Shown here piece after piece: positions 26,120 to 35,103 of a DNA stretch of 64,000 nucleotides. The stretch comes from Eisenibacter elegans DSM 3317 (GTDB taxonomy: Bacteria > Bacteroidota > Bacteroidia > Cytophagales > Microscillaceae). Each line of letters begins with the position of its first letter. Within the stretch, counting starts at the first letter, position 1. The stretch covers positions 120,530-184,529 of the forward strand of contig NZ_KE387154.1 in NCBI RefSeq assembly GCF_000430505.1, in the 5' to 3' direction. A program made the translations under genes and the position numbers. The notes under the pieces are model-generated. The model was not told the origin of the DNA, did not search any database, and was given only the letters and a program-made list of their open reading frames with translations.

Positions 26120-26229
26120 AACAGGGTTAATACAAGAGCCTACAGGCACTTTTGTGCTTTCTGAAAAAGCTCGACTCCACAAATATTTCACATTTTTACT
26201 TTGATTCCAAATATGCCATATAGCCCACT

Positions 26230-26320
26230 AGACATTTTTGGCTCTCGTCGTTGTTGTGCTTATTTTGCCCTCCGAGCGCTCAGCATACATTTATGCGTAA
26301 AGTATGGGCAAAGACGCATC
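26230..26320. repeat. Composite intergenic repeat, copy X
   Basis: The blocks GTCGTTGTTGTGCTTATTT, CTCAGCATACATTTA, AAAGTATGGGCAAAGA and TGTTGTGGATTTTTCGGA (the last extending to about 26340) recur in the same order at 53391-53515. Similarity is patchy, and both copies are followed by a family 1 element. Confidence 0.6.
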
Positions 26321-26388
26321 CCTGTTGTGGATTTTTCGGAAGCACTTATGTGTGTGTGATTAGAAAACCTGTTGAATCAGGCGCAAAT

Positions 26389-26542
26389 TATACCAAGATT
26401 CATAGGGTTTGATTTTCTTGATTCTCAAGGGTTTTCAGCGGATACATTTCCCATACCAATTTTGAGGCTCTTCCGGTTGCTAAGAAGATTTTCGAGGACT
26501 TGAGCGCCAAAATCACAGGAGCGCCAATTTTGATTGGGCATA
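26389..26542 (-). repeat. Dispersed intergenic repeat, family 1, copy C (interrupted)
   Basis: Minus-strand copy: TTATACCAAGATTCAT, TTTGATTTTCTTGATTCTCA, GGGTTTTCAGCGGATACATT and CCCATACCAATTTTGA. The element then breaks off and resumes 58 bp later with CCAATTTTGATTGGGCATA. The 10-mer CCAATTTTGA occurs on both sides (26456-26465 and 26524-26533). Confidence 0.75.
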
Positions 26543-26548
26543 AAAACC

Positions 26549-26622
26549 TATGGGCTAAGTCTTATTTTGTGCTCAAATAAGGGCTCCATCTATCTTGGAG
26601 TTCCAGCTCCGAGCTGCTTTTC
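26549..26622 (+). repeat. Dispersed intergenic repeat, family 2, copy 1
   Basis: ATGGGCTAAGTCTTATTTT, CTCAAATAAGGGCTC and CAGCTCCGAGCTGCTTTTC match, in order, the sequence at 61852-61910. The two copies differ by substitutions and a small length change. Confidence 0.65.
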
Positions 26623-26712
26623 TGACAATGTCTAGTAGTGTGACATTCTCACAAATGGGTGTTACACACAGGAGGTTTGATGTTGATGTCGAACTGTACC
26701 ATTTACCAGCCG

Positions 26713-26744
26713 CTTGGCTGCTTGGGTGAAATGTACTAAATTTG
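26713..26744 (+). promoter_or_regulatory. Probable alaS promoter
   Basis: CTTG (26713-26716), a 20-nt spacer and TAAATTTG (26737-26744), about 60 bp before the alaS start. It falls at the end of the 685-bp gene-free stretch 26120-26804, which otherwise holds repeats. Confidence 0.65.
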
Positions 26745-26804
26745 CCCTTCGGCAAATCAAAACACCTTTTTTGACCCTACGGCCTGATGGCCAGCCCATT
26801 TATG

Positions 26805-29441
26805 ATGACTTCCCACGAAATCCGCCAAAAGTTTTTAGACTTTTTCCGAAGCAAGGAGCACCTCGTAGTGCCCTCTGCACCTATGGTTTTGAAGAACGAC
26901 CCCACCCTGATGTTTACCAACTCCGGGATGGCGCAGTTCAAAGATTTTTTCTTGGGCAATGCACAGCCGCCCGCACCACGCATCGCCGACACCCAAAAAT
27001 GTTTGCGTGTAACGGGCAAACACAACGACCTCGAAGACGTAGGCCACGATACCTACCACCATACCATGTTTGAGATGTTGGGCAACTGGTCGTTTGGCGA
27101 CTACTTCAAGGCCGAAGCCATCGCCTGGTCTTGGGAGCTGCTTACAGAGGTGTACCAACTACCCAAAGACCGCCTCTACGCCACTGTTTTTGAGGGCGAC
27201 CCTGCCGAAAATCTAGCCCCTGATACCGAAGCCCTAGCGCTTTGGAAAAAATACTTGCCCGAAGAACGCATCCTCTTTGGCAACAAAAAAGACAACTTCT
27301 GGGAAATGGGCGAAACAGGCCCTTGCGGCCCTTGCTCCGAAATTCATATCGACTTGCGCCCCGATAGCGAACGCGCTCAAAAGCCCGGGCGGGACCTTGT
27401 CAATCAAGATAATCCACTGGTTATCGAAATTTGGAACAATGTATTTATGCAATTTGAGCGGATGGCTGATAAGTCCTTACGCACCTTGCCCGCCCAGCAC
27501 GTAGATACCGGCATGGGGTTTGAGCGCCTCTGTATGGCCATTCAGGGCAAGACTTCTAACTATGATACGGACGTTTTTCAGCCGCTTATCCAACACATCG
27601 CCCAACAGGCACAGGTACGGTATGGCCAAGACCACAAAACAGATGTGGCACTCCGTGTCGTTGCTGACCATATTCGCGCCGTAACTTTTGCCATTGCCGA
27701 CGGGCAGTTGCCTTCTAACAATAAAGCCGGGTATGTTATCCACCGTATCTTGCGCCGCGCTGTACGCTATGGTTACTCATACTTAGGTTTCCGAGAGCCG
27801 TTTATGTGTGGCTTGGTAGCCCTTTTGGCCGAGCAGTTTGCCGAAGTTTTCCCCGAAGTCAGCGCACAACAGGAGTTTATCACCAATGTAGTACGAGAAG
27901 AAGAACAAGGCTTTTTGCGCACCCTCGAAAACGGCCTCAGCCTGCTCGACGAAGTGATGCAACAAACACCTGCCCAAGGCCAGTTAGCCGGTGAGGCAGT
28001 CTTCAAACTATATGATACCTTTGGCTTTCCTGCAGATTTGACAGCCTTGATTGCCAAGGAAAATAACTTCAGCATTGATGAAGCAGGCTTTGAAACAGCC
28101 ATGCAAGCCCAAAAAGACCGCGCCCGCAATGCTCAAAGCAAAGAAACAGACGATTGGGTGGCGCTACAAACCAGCGATGCCGTCAACTTCGTAGGGTATG
28201 ACTTGCTGGAGTGCCCAACCAATGTACTGCGCTACCGCAAGGTTACTGAAAAGAAGCGGACACTGTATCAGTTGGTCTTTGACCAAACACCTTTCTATGC
28301 AGAGTCGGGTGGCCAAGTGGGCGACAGCGGCGTGTTGATGCTCGATGCACAGACGGCCATCCAGATTGTAGATACCAAGAAAGAGAACGACCTCATCATC
28401 CACCTCACCGAGCGTGAAGATTTGCCCCAGCTATTGGCCAACAAAGGTAATAGCGGCATTGCCAAGGTCGATGTGGAGCGCCGTCGCCTGATTACGGCCA
28501 ACCACTCCGCTACTCACCTCATGCACTCTGCCCTACGTGAGGTATTGGGTACGCACGTAGCCCAGAGAGGACAGCTGGTCAATGAAAAGGCTTTGCGCTT
28601 CGACTTTTCGCATTTTGCCAAAATCAGCGACGAAGAGCTTGCCCGCATTGAGCAGATAGTCAACCAAAAAATCAGGGCCAATATCCCGCTCGAAGAGCGC
28701 CGCAATGTACCCATCCAAACAGCCGTAGAAGAGCTAAAAGCCACGGCCTTGTTTGGGGAGAAATACGGAGACTTTGTACGGGTGATTACCTTCGATGAGG
28801 CGTTTTCACGCGAACTTTGCGGAGGCACACACGTGACCCACACCGGGCAGATAGGCTTTTTCAAGATTGTAGCCGAAAGCTCCTCTTCTGCCGGAGTACG
28901 ACGCATAGAGGCCATCACCGCCGATACAGCTGAAGCACACCTACAAGCCCAAACCGAACTACTCGATGCACTGAAGGCCTTGCTCAAAAATCCAAAAGAT
29001 TTGCAAAAAGCAGTTGCCGACCTTATAGACGATAACAAACGCCTGCAAAAGCAAGTAGAGCAACTGGCCTTGGCACAGGTACAAGGGCTCAAACAAAGCT
29101 TGCTCGAACAAATAGAAGCCAAGGGTGATATTCAGTTTTTGGCACAAAAAGTAGCCCTGCCCTCTGCCGACGCACTCAAACAACTGGCTTTTGACCTCAA
29201 GGCCAAGGTCGATAACCTGTTTGCTGTATTGGCAGCAGATATCGATGGCAAGCCACAAGTAGCCGTAATGATTGCCGACAACCTAGTCAAAGAAAAAGGC
29301 TTGCATGCCGGAAACTTGGTCAAAGAATTGGCCAAGGAAATTCAAGGCGGCGGCGGCGGCCAACCCTTCTTCGCCACTGCCGGGGGGAAAGACCTTGGTG
29401 GCTTAGACAAGGTCGTAGCCAAGGCCAAGACGCTAGTCTGA
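26805..29441 (+). CDS. alaS: Alanine--tRNA ligase
   Basis: 878 aa from ATG 26805 (MTSHEIRQKFLDFF); in-frame ATGs at 26787 and 26802 are less typical. Charges tRNA-Ala in the cytosol and edits Ser/Gly mischarging. Class II catalytic core: FTNSGMAQFKDFFLG, GKHNDLEDVGHDTYHHTMFE (given in parts GKHNDLEDVG, TYHHTMFE), ETGPCGPCSEIH. The editing domain has the zinc ligands HSATHLMHSAL and CGGTHVTHTGQIG. The C-terminal DHHA1 domain ends GGGGGQPFFATAGGKD. Normal length. Confidence 0.98.
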   Translation: MTSHEIRQKFLDFFRSKEHLVVPSAPMVLKNDPTLMFTNSGMAQFKDFFLGNAQPPAPRIADTQKCLRVTGKHNDLEDVGHDTYHHTMFEMLGNWSFGDYFKAEAIAWSWELLTEVYQLPKDRLYATVFEGDPAENLAPDTEALALWKKYLPEERILFGNKKDNFWEMGETGPCGPCSEIHIDLRPDSERAQKPGRDLVNQDNPLVIEIWNNVFMQFERMADKSLRTLPAQHVDTGMGFERLCMAIQGKTSNYDTDVFQPLIQHIAQQAQVRYGQDHKTDVALRVVADHIRAVTFAIADGQLPSNNKAGYVIHRILRRAVRYGYSYLGFREPFMCGLVALLAEQFAEVFPEVSAQQEFITNVVREEEQGFLRTLENGLSLLDEVMQQTPAQGQLAGEAVFKLYDTFGFPADLTALIAKENNFSIDEAGFETAMQAQKDRARNAQSKETDDWVALQTSDAVNFVGYDLLECPTNVLRYRKVTEKKRTLYQLVFDQTPFYAESGGQVGDSGVLMLDAQTAIQIVDTKKENDLIIHLTEREDLPQLLANKGNSGIAKVDVERRRLITANHSATHLMHSALREVLGTHVAQRGQLVNEKALRFDFSHFAKISDEELARIEQIVNQKIRANIPLEERRNVPIQTAVEELKATALFGEKYGDFVRVITFDEAFSRELCGGTHVTHTGQIGFFKIVAESSSSAGVRRIEAITADTAEAHLQAQTELLDALKALLKNPKDLQKAVADLIDDNKRLQKQVEQLALAQVQGLKQSLLEQIEAKGDIQFLAQKVALPSADALKQLAFDLKAKVDNLFAVLAADIDGKPQVAVMIADNLVKEKGLHAGNLVKELAKEIQGGGGGQPFFATAGGKDLGGLDKVVAKAKTLV

Positions 29442-29482
29442 GGCAAATAACTATCAATAGAACGCTGACAACAAACCTGAAC

Positions 29483-29520
29483 AATCCCCTGATTATCAAA
29501 AAATAACTAGGGGATTTTTT
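29483..29520 (+). terminator. Terminator after alaS
   Basis: AATCCCCT (29483-29490) and AGGGGATT (29509-29516) form a stem with an 18-nt loop, followed by TTTTTT. Confidence 0.75.
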
Positions 29521-29615
29521 CTACCCACTGACTGCTGCCGTTTGTGTGTTGGGTTCTTTGGAGAGGAATCAAAAGGAATTGATTACTTTTGCCTTCCCTT
29601 ATTATTACAATACCT

Positions 29616-31187
29616 ATGACTGTCGAAACCCTCACCCGCAAGCGCAAATCCCTTATCCTGAAAGTGGCTCTTTTTGCCACCGGCCTATCCGGCATTGTAG
29701 CAGAATATATCCTGTCTACCTTGGCGAGTTATTTTTTGGGAGACTCTGTATTCCAGTGGACGATGATTGTGTCCTTGATGCTGTTTTCGATGGGTTTGGG
29801 CAGCCGTATCACAAGCTGGTTCAAAGGTTATCTGCTAGAAATATTCATCGGAATCGAGTTCTTACTTTCTATCTTGGTATCTTTTTCAGCGATGATTGTG
29901 TATATCGCTGCCGGATATACTACTTATGGAGGCTTTTTTATCTATGGCCTGTGTATGTTGATAGGGCTATTGATAGGGCTGGAAATTCCCTTGGTTACGC
30001 GTTTGAATGAGGCATACCAAGACCTAAGGCTCAATATTGCCTCTGTGATGGAAAAAGACTATTACGGCAGCCTGTTGGGAGGGGTATTTTTTGCCTTTGT
30101 AGGCTTGCCCTACCTAGGCTTGACCTATACCCCTTTTGTGTTGGGAGGAGTTAACTTTGGCGTAGCAATCTTGCTCTTCTGGCGGCTGAAAAACTTGGTT
30201 GTTCCACAATACCAACGGACTCTGACCGTGGCGGCCTTCTTGACGGGGGTATCTTTGTTGGCAGGAGCTATCTTTACTGACCCGATTATCCAGTTTGCCG
30301 AACAACAAAAATACAAGGACAAGGTGGTATTTGCGGCACAATCCAAATACCAAAAAATAGTCATCACACAATGGCAAAACGACTATTGGCTTTACCTCAA
30401 CGGCAAACAACAATTTTGTACGATTGACGAAGCGATGTATCACGAGCCTTTGGTACACCCAGCTATGCAGCTTTTTGGCCAAGCACGCGAGATTTTAGTC
30501 TTGGGCGGAGGTGATGGCTGCGCAGTCAGGGAGTTGCTCAAATATCCTTCTGTAGAAAAAATCACTTTGGTAGACCTAGACCCCCTGATGACCAATTTGG
30601 CCAAGACACAGCCCGTCCTGCTCTCCGTGAATGACAGCTCTTTTTTCGACCCACGGGTGCATATTGTTACACAAGATGCTTTTAAGTTTATGGCTGATAA
30701 TCAGGCATATTATGATGTGATTATCAGCGACTTGCCAGACCCTAACAGCGTAGAAATCAACCGGCTCTATACCCGTGAGATGTATCAGATGTGTTACCGC
30801 TATCTGCGTCCTAATGGTGTGATGATTACACAAGCAGGCAGCCCCTATTTTGCCACCAAGGCTTTTGAGTGCATTTATCAGACACTCAGCGATGCGGGCT
30901 TTCAGGCTGTCCGTATGCACAATCAAATCATTACTTTTGGTGAATGGGGATGGGTTCTAGGGGTCAAAAATGAGGCTATCACCCCAGAACAAGTCAAACA
31001 ACGTCTTCGCAGCTTACCGATGGATGCCGTTCCGACACGTTGGATTAACCAAGAGGGAGTACAGCTTATCACCTCCTTTGGAAAAACCAGCTTTTTTGTG
31101 TCGCCAGAAGAGAAAATCGGTATCAATGCTATACACAACCCCATACTGTACCGCTATTATCTCAAAGGCAATTGGACTTTGTATTAG
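29616..31187 (+). CDS. Membrane-anchored spermidine synthase-like protein
   Basis: 523 aa, ATG at 29616 (MTVETLTRKRKS). The N-terminal 220 residues hold about six or seven membrane helices, e.g. VALFATGLSGIVAEYILST and FIYGLCMLIGLLIGLEIPLV (parts of each). The C-terminal domain is a SAM-type aminopropyltransferase fold: DYWLYLNGKQQFCTIDE, YHEPLVHPAM, LVLGGGDGCAVREL, TLVDLDPLMTNLA, VIISDLPDPNSVE. These residues match polyamine synthases, but the membrane-fused variants lack a proven substrate. A -7-like TACTTTTG lies at 29584-29591. It stands as a single gene. Confidence 0.85.
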   Translation: MTVETLTRKRKSLILKVALFATGLSGIVAEYILSTLASYFLGDSVFQWTMIVSLMLFSMGLGSRITSWFKGYLLEIFIGIEFLLSILVSFSAMIVYIAAGYTTYGGFFIYGLCMLIGLLIGLEIPLVTRLNEAYQDLRLNIASVMEKDYYGSLLGGVFFAFVGLPYLGLTYTPFVLGGVNFGVAILLFWRLKNLVVPQYQRTLTVAAFLTGVSLLAGAIFTDPIIQFAEQQKYKDKVVFAAQSKYQKIVITQWQNDYWLYLNGKQQFCTIDEAMYHEPLVHPAMQLFGQAREILVLGGGDGCAVRELLKYPSVEKITLVDLDPLMTNLAKTQPVLLSVNDSSFFDPRVHIVTQDAFKFMADNQAYYDVIISDLPDPNSVEINRLYTREMYQMCYRYLRPNGVMITQAGSPYFATKAFECIYQTLSDAGFQAVRMHNQIITFGEWGWVLGVKNEAITPEQVKQRLRSLPMDAVPTRWINQEGVQLITSFGKTSFFVSPEEKIGINAIHNPILYRYYLKGNWTLY

Positions 31188-31261
31188 GCTATTTCTGTCT
31201 ATAGCTACTTGCTGTCTGTGGCCATAAAGCCGCCCAAAGTACTAAGCTACAGGAAAATGTG

Positions 31262-31269
31262 TATCTTTG
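31262..31269 (+). promoter_or_regulatory. Candidate -7 box of the prolyl oligopeptidase gene
   Basis: TATCTTTG fits TAnnTTTG and lies 52 bp before the ATG at 31321, but no TTG is found 19-20 nt upstream. Confidence 0.4.
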
Positions 31270-31320
31270 TTTGCCCTGCTTCTTGCGGCGGCTCCCTTTC
31301 TTACCTTATTAAACAGTACA

Positions 31321-33465
31321 ATGAAAAAATACACCCTTTTGGCCTGTATGCTTTGGGGTACGGGCATTTTCGGAACGCTTATGGCTCAACAAACTACTCC
31401 GCTGAACTACCCCAAAACAGCCAAGGTAGACCAAAAAGACGACTATTTCGGCACTATCGTAGCCGACCCCTACCGCTGGCTCGAAGTCTCAGACTCTAGC
31501 GCCGTAGCCGATTGGGTAACGGCTCAAAATGAGGTTACTTTCGGATACTTAGAACAGATTCCTTTCCGCCAAGCGCTACGCGACCGCCTAGAGCAAGTCT
31601 GGAACTATGAGCGCTATTCTGCTCCTTATCGCCGTGGTGAGTACCTTTATTTCTACAAAAATGATGGCCTCCAAAACCAGTCGGTGCTCTATCGTCAAAA
31701 AGGCGATAACGGTACGCCTGAAGTATTTTTTGACCCCAACAAGCTCTCTACCGACGGTACTTCGTCGTTGGGAGGCACTTCGTTCTCCAAAGACAACCGC
31801 TACTTTGCTTACAGTGTGTCTAAGGGTGGCTCCGACTGGCGCGAAGTTTATATCATCGACACTCAGACAGGCAAGAAACTCGCCGACCACATCCAGTGGA
31901 GCAAGTTCTCGGGTATCTCTTGGTACAAAGACGGCTTTTTCTACAGCCGCTATGATGCTCCCGCCGAAGGCAAACTGCTCGAAGCCAAAAACGAATACCA
32001 CAAAGTATACTATCACCGCTTAGGGGAAGCGCAAAGCGAAGACCAGCTTATCTTCGAAAATCGCGACAAGCCTTTGCGCAACTTTGGTGCTGGAGTGTCT
32101 GAAGACGAACGATTCTTGTTTATCTATGCCTCTGAAGGCACCTCTGGCCGCGAAATTTATGTCAAAGACCTCTCCAAAGGCTCTCAAGAGCAACAAGAGT
32201 GGACGACCCTCGTCAGCGGATTCAACACCGAAACAGGTATTGTAGGCACTATTGGCGACAAAATCCTGCTGCTGACCAACTACAAAGCGCCCAAATACCG
32301 CTTGGTGGCTACTGACCTGAGCAAAACCTCTGCCGACGCTTGGGAGACCATCATCCCCGAAACAGCACAGGTGCTTGATGGCGTATCGCATGTAGGTGGC
32401 CGTCTGATTGCCAGCTACCTCAAAGATGCCAGCACTCAGGTAGTCGTTTTTGACGAAAAAGGCCAAAAGCTACATGAGGTCAAGTTGCCGGCCATTGGTA
32501 CTGCCGGTGGTTTTGGTGGCCGTCAGGAAGACAAAGAGGTGTTTTATACCTTTACATCTTTTACCTACCCGCCGACCATCTACCGCTACGATATCGAGCG
32601 CAATGTCTCTACACTGTACCGCCAAACCAAACTCGACTTCAACCCCGAAGACTATGAGACTACCGAGACCTTCTACAAAAGCAAGGATGGCACACCGGTA
32701 CACCTCTTCATCGTCCACAAAAAAGGGCTAAAGCGCAATGGTCAGAACCCTACCTACCTCTATGGCTACGGAGGGTTTAACATCAGCCTCACACCTTCGT
32801 TCAACACAGCCTTGATTCCCTTCCTCGAAAGCGGCGGCATATATGCCTTGGCCAACCTACGCGGTGGTGCTGAATATGGTGAGGAATGGCACAAAGGAGG
32901 GATGTTGCTCAACAAACAAAATGTGTTTGACGACTTTATTGCCGCAGGCGAATACCTCATCAGCAAGAAGTACACTTCGTCTCAGCACCTAGCCATTGCG
33001 GGTGGCTCCAATGGCGGCCTATTGGTAGGGGCTTGTATGACCCAGCGCCCCGACCTCTTCAAAGTAGCGCTACCTGCCGTAGGTGTACTGGATATGTTGC
33101 GCTTCCATAAGTTTACCATTGGCTGGGCTTGGGTAGTAGAGTACGGCTCTAGTGAGCGTAGCAAAGAAGAATTTGCCAACCTCTACCGCTACTCACCCCT
33201 ACACAACCTCAAACCCGGAGTACAGTATCCGGCGACGCTTATCAAAACTGCCGACCACGATGACCGTGTAGTGCCGGCACACTCCTTTAAGTTTGCCGCT
33301 ACCCTCCAAGAGGCTCATAAAGGCGCAAACCCTGTGCTGATTCGTATTGATGCCAAAGCCGGACATGGAGCAGGCAAGCCTACCTCTAAAATCTTAGATG
33401 AGTGGGCCGACACTTGGGCTTTTGTTTTCTACAATATGGGGATTACCCCGCGTATCAAGCAATAA
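31321..33465 (+). CDS. Exported prolyl oligopeptidase (S9A)
   Basis: 714 aa, ATG at 31321. Signal peptide MKKYTLLACMLWGTGIFGTL, cut near MAQ. Cleaves short peptides after proline, here probably in the periplasm. The N-terminal DPYRWLEVSD, then a seven-bladed propeller (about 80-440), then the alpha/beta-hydrolase domain. Catalytic residues by reading frame: Ser563 in GGSNGGLLVG, Asp in DHDDRVVP (about 647-648), His682 in AGHGAG. KLSTDGTSSLGG and YGYGGFNISLTP are also typical. Length is normal for POP. Single-gene unit, possibly ended by the hairpin at 33505-33542. Confidence 0.95.
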   Translation: MKKYTLLACMLWGTGIFGTLMAQQTTPLNYPKTAKVDQKDDYFGTIVADPYRWLEVSDSSAVADWVTAQNEVTFGYLEQIPFRQALRDRLEQVWNYERYSAPYRRGEYLYFYKNDGLQNQSVLYRQKGDNGTPEVFFDPNKLSTDGTSSLGGTSFSKDNRYFAYSVSKGGSDWREVYIIDTQTGKKLADHIQWSKFSGISWYKDGFFYSRYDAPAEGKLLEAKNEYHKVYYHRLGEAQSEDQLIFENRDKPLRNFGAGVSEDERFLFIYASEGTSGREIYVKDLSKGSQEQQEWTTLVSGFNTETGIVGTIGDKILLLTNYKAPKYRLVATDLSKTSADAWETIIPETAQVLDGVSHVGGRLIASYLKDASTQVVVFDEKGQKLHEVKLPAIGTAGGFGGRQEDKEVFYTFTSFTYPPTIYRYDIERNVSTLYRQTKLDFNPEDYETTETFYKSKDGTPVHLFIVHKKGLKRNGQNPTYLYGYGGFNISLTPSFNTALIPFLESGGIYALANLRGGAEYGEEWHKGGMLLNKQNVFDDFIAAGEYLISKKYTSSQHLAIAGGSNGGLLVGACMTQRPDLFKVALPAVGVLDMLRFHKFTIGWAWVVEYGSSERSKEEFANLYRYSPLHNLKPGVQYPATLIKTADHDDRVVPAHSFKFAATLQEAHKGANPVLIRIDAKAGHGAGKPTSKILDEWADTWAFVFYNMGITPRIKQ

Positions 33466-33504
33466 GGCTGCTTGGTTTTAAGACCTGAAATGATGGTCAT
33501 ACAT

Positions 33505-33549
33505 TGCCCTAGTGATTGGTTTGTTTGCCAACTGCTAGGGCAGTGCTTT
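33505..33549 (+). terminator. Possible terminator after the prolyl oligopeptidase gene
   Basis: TGCCCTAG (33505-33512) and CTAGGGCA (33535-33542) form an 8-bp stem with a 22-nt loop, followed by GTGCTTTT. Confidence 0.5.
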
Positions 33550-33679
33550 TGTATTGTCCCCAAACAACATTGGCCTGGGGAATGATGAAAGCCCTAGTAC
33601 AGAGCTTTTTTTATGCAGTCCTAACAGCCCGATGTCTAGTAAAATCATTCAACTTCAACCCATAAAAACCCGTATACAT

Positions 33680-33711
33680 TTTGTTGCGCCTGTATATTTG
33701 CGCTAACTTTG
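33680..33711 (+). promoter_or_regulatory. Probable promoter of the methyltransferase/lipoprotein genes
   Basis: TTTG (33680-33683), 20 nt, TAACTTTG (33704-33711). A second -7-like TATATTTG overlaps at 33693-33700. The ATG is at 33746. Confidence 0.6.
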
Positions 33712-33745
33712 AAGCACTTTTCAACACCTAAAGAATGCTTGTGCG

Positions 33746-34651
33746 ATGACTGCCGCTACGCTCGAATATGTCAAAGCCTGCCCTGTTTGCCAACATCCCC
33801 AATATGATGCTTTCTTGCCTTGCCGTGACCACACCGTAAGCCAAGAGTATTTTCATATTGTACGATGCCAACAGTGTGGGTTCAAATTTACCAACCCTCG
33901 CCCCAATGAGGCCCAAATTTCCTCTTATTACCAAGGAGAGGCCTATATCTCCCATAGCGATACCCGCAAGGGGCTGCTCAATCGGGTATACCATGTGGCG
34001 CGGCGTTATGCCTTGCGCCAGAAAGAACGCCTAGCAGCTAAATATGCCCAAGGGCAAAAAACCTTGCTCGATGTGGGTACTGGCACAGGCTATTTTTTGC
34101 ATACCTGCCTACACAAAGGCTGGAACGCAGCCGCAACCGAACCCGACCCACAAGCCCGCCAACAGGCACTGCGGCGTAGCTGCCAAACGCCGGTCTTTGT
34201 AGATGTGTTTGACCCTTGTCTGCAAGACAAACGTTATCAAATCATTACGCTTTGGCACGTACTCGAACATATTCACTCCCTTGACGCAACTCTTGAGCGC
34301 CTAAAACAGTTATTAGACAAGGAAGGAAGTCTGATTGTGGCAGTACCCAATGCCAGTTCTTTTGATGCCCGCTGGTTTGGCGCTAGCTGGGCTGCCTACG
34401 ATGTACCACGACATCTATACCATTTTGAACCCGCCCAAATGCAAACTCTGCTCCAAAAACACGGCCTGCAAATTGTAGCTCAAAAACCAATGTGGCTCGA
34501 TGCGTTCTATATCAGTTTGCTCAGCACCCGCTACCAAGGCGGACGTACACGACCCCTGATGGCTTTTTTCATTGGGTTGTGGTCTAATTGGGTCGGATGG
34601 CGACAAAAAGGCAATACTTCTAGCCTGATTTACATCATCAAACATCAGTAA
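33746..34651 (+). CDS. Class I SAM-dependent methyltransferase with N-terminal zinc ribbon
   Basis: 301 aa, ATG at 33746. The N-terminal metal-binding module has CPVCQHPQY and, 24 residues later, CQQCGFKFTNPRP (two CxxC pairs). The methyltransferase domain follows with LLDVGTGTGYFLH (motif I), EPDPQARQQA, ITLWHVLEHI (motif IV region) and GSLIVAVPN. The pattern PRHLYHFEPAQM belongs to the methyltransferase group often found with polysaccharide or lipid modification genes. The C-terminus has a hydrophobic stretch, LMAFFIGLWSNWVGW. The substrate is unknown. The stop is one base before the ATG of the lipoprotein gene, so the two are coupled. Confidence 0.85.
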   Translation: MTAATLEYVKACPVCQHPQYDAFLPCRDHTVSQEYFHIVRCQQCGFKFTNPRPNEAQISSYYQGEAYISHSDTRKGLLNRVYHVARRYALRQKERLAAKYAQGQKTLLDVGTGTGYFLHTCLHKGWNAAATEPDPQARQQALRRSCQTPVFVDVFDPCLQDKRYQIITLWHVLEHIHSLDATLERLKQLLDKEGSLIVAVPNASSFDARWFGASWAAYDVPRHLYHFEPAQMQTLLQKHGLQIVAQKPMWLDAFYISLLSTRYQGGRTRPLMAFFIGLWSNWVGWRQKGNTSSLIYIIKHQ

Positions 34652-34652
34652 T

Positions 34653-35033
34653 ATGCACACGCTCAAAAATTTGGCAGTTGTTGGTATCTGTTTGCTGGCC
34701 ACAGCCTGCGTCTCTCCTAAGGAATTTGCTGCTCTCAAACAGTCTCTTGCAGAGACCCAAGCCAAGGTATATGCCAAGGATGAGCAGGCGTTTGTTTATA
34801 TTGATGAGCGCCTCAAGGCTGTAGAACAACAGCTGCAAAGCTATCAGGCCGAAACCAAGGAGTCTATCAAAAACTTAGAGCACTTTTATAAGGGTGTGGA
34901 AAGCTCTCGCGGCTCTATGACTTCTATCCTGTACCGCCTTGATGTGGTAGAACAGCAAGTACGCCAAGTAGGTGGCAACATCCCTGTGGAGAAAAAAGAA
35001 AACATCGGTAAAGACAAGAAAAACGCCTACTGA
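34653..35033 (+). CDS. Small coiled-coil lipoprotein
   Basis: 126 aa, ATG at 34653, directly after the methyltransferase stop. The signal peptide NLAVVGICLLATAC has a lipobox with Cys at about residue 19. The rest is predicted as a long coiled coil (FAALKQSLAETQAKVYAKD, AVEQQLQSYQAET) with a charged lysine-rich tail. Reminiscent of small Lpp-like or envelope-spacer lipoproteins, but no family is recognised. Confidence 0.7.
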   Translation: MHTLKNLAVVGICLLATACVSPKEFAALKQSLAETQAKVYAKDEQAFVYIDERLKAVEQQLQSYQAETKESIKNLEHFYKGVESSRGSMTSILYRLDVVEQQVRQVGGNIPVEKKENIGKDKKNAY

Positions 35034-35103
35034 GCCTTGTTTTATCATTGTTTTTTGTGGCTCTGAGCCATTATACTAATCATTCAGCTTGATGTTACGG
35101 GCT

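Noticed and set aside
28514-29122. 202-codon minus-strand frame inside alaS
   Set aside because: Ser/Cys/Arg-rich mirror of the alaS codons with no domain; alaS is certain on the other strand.
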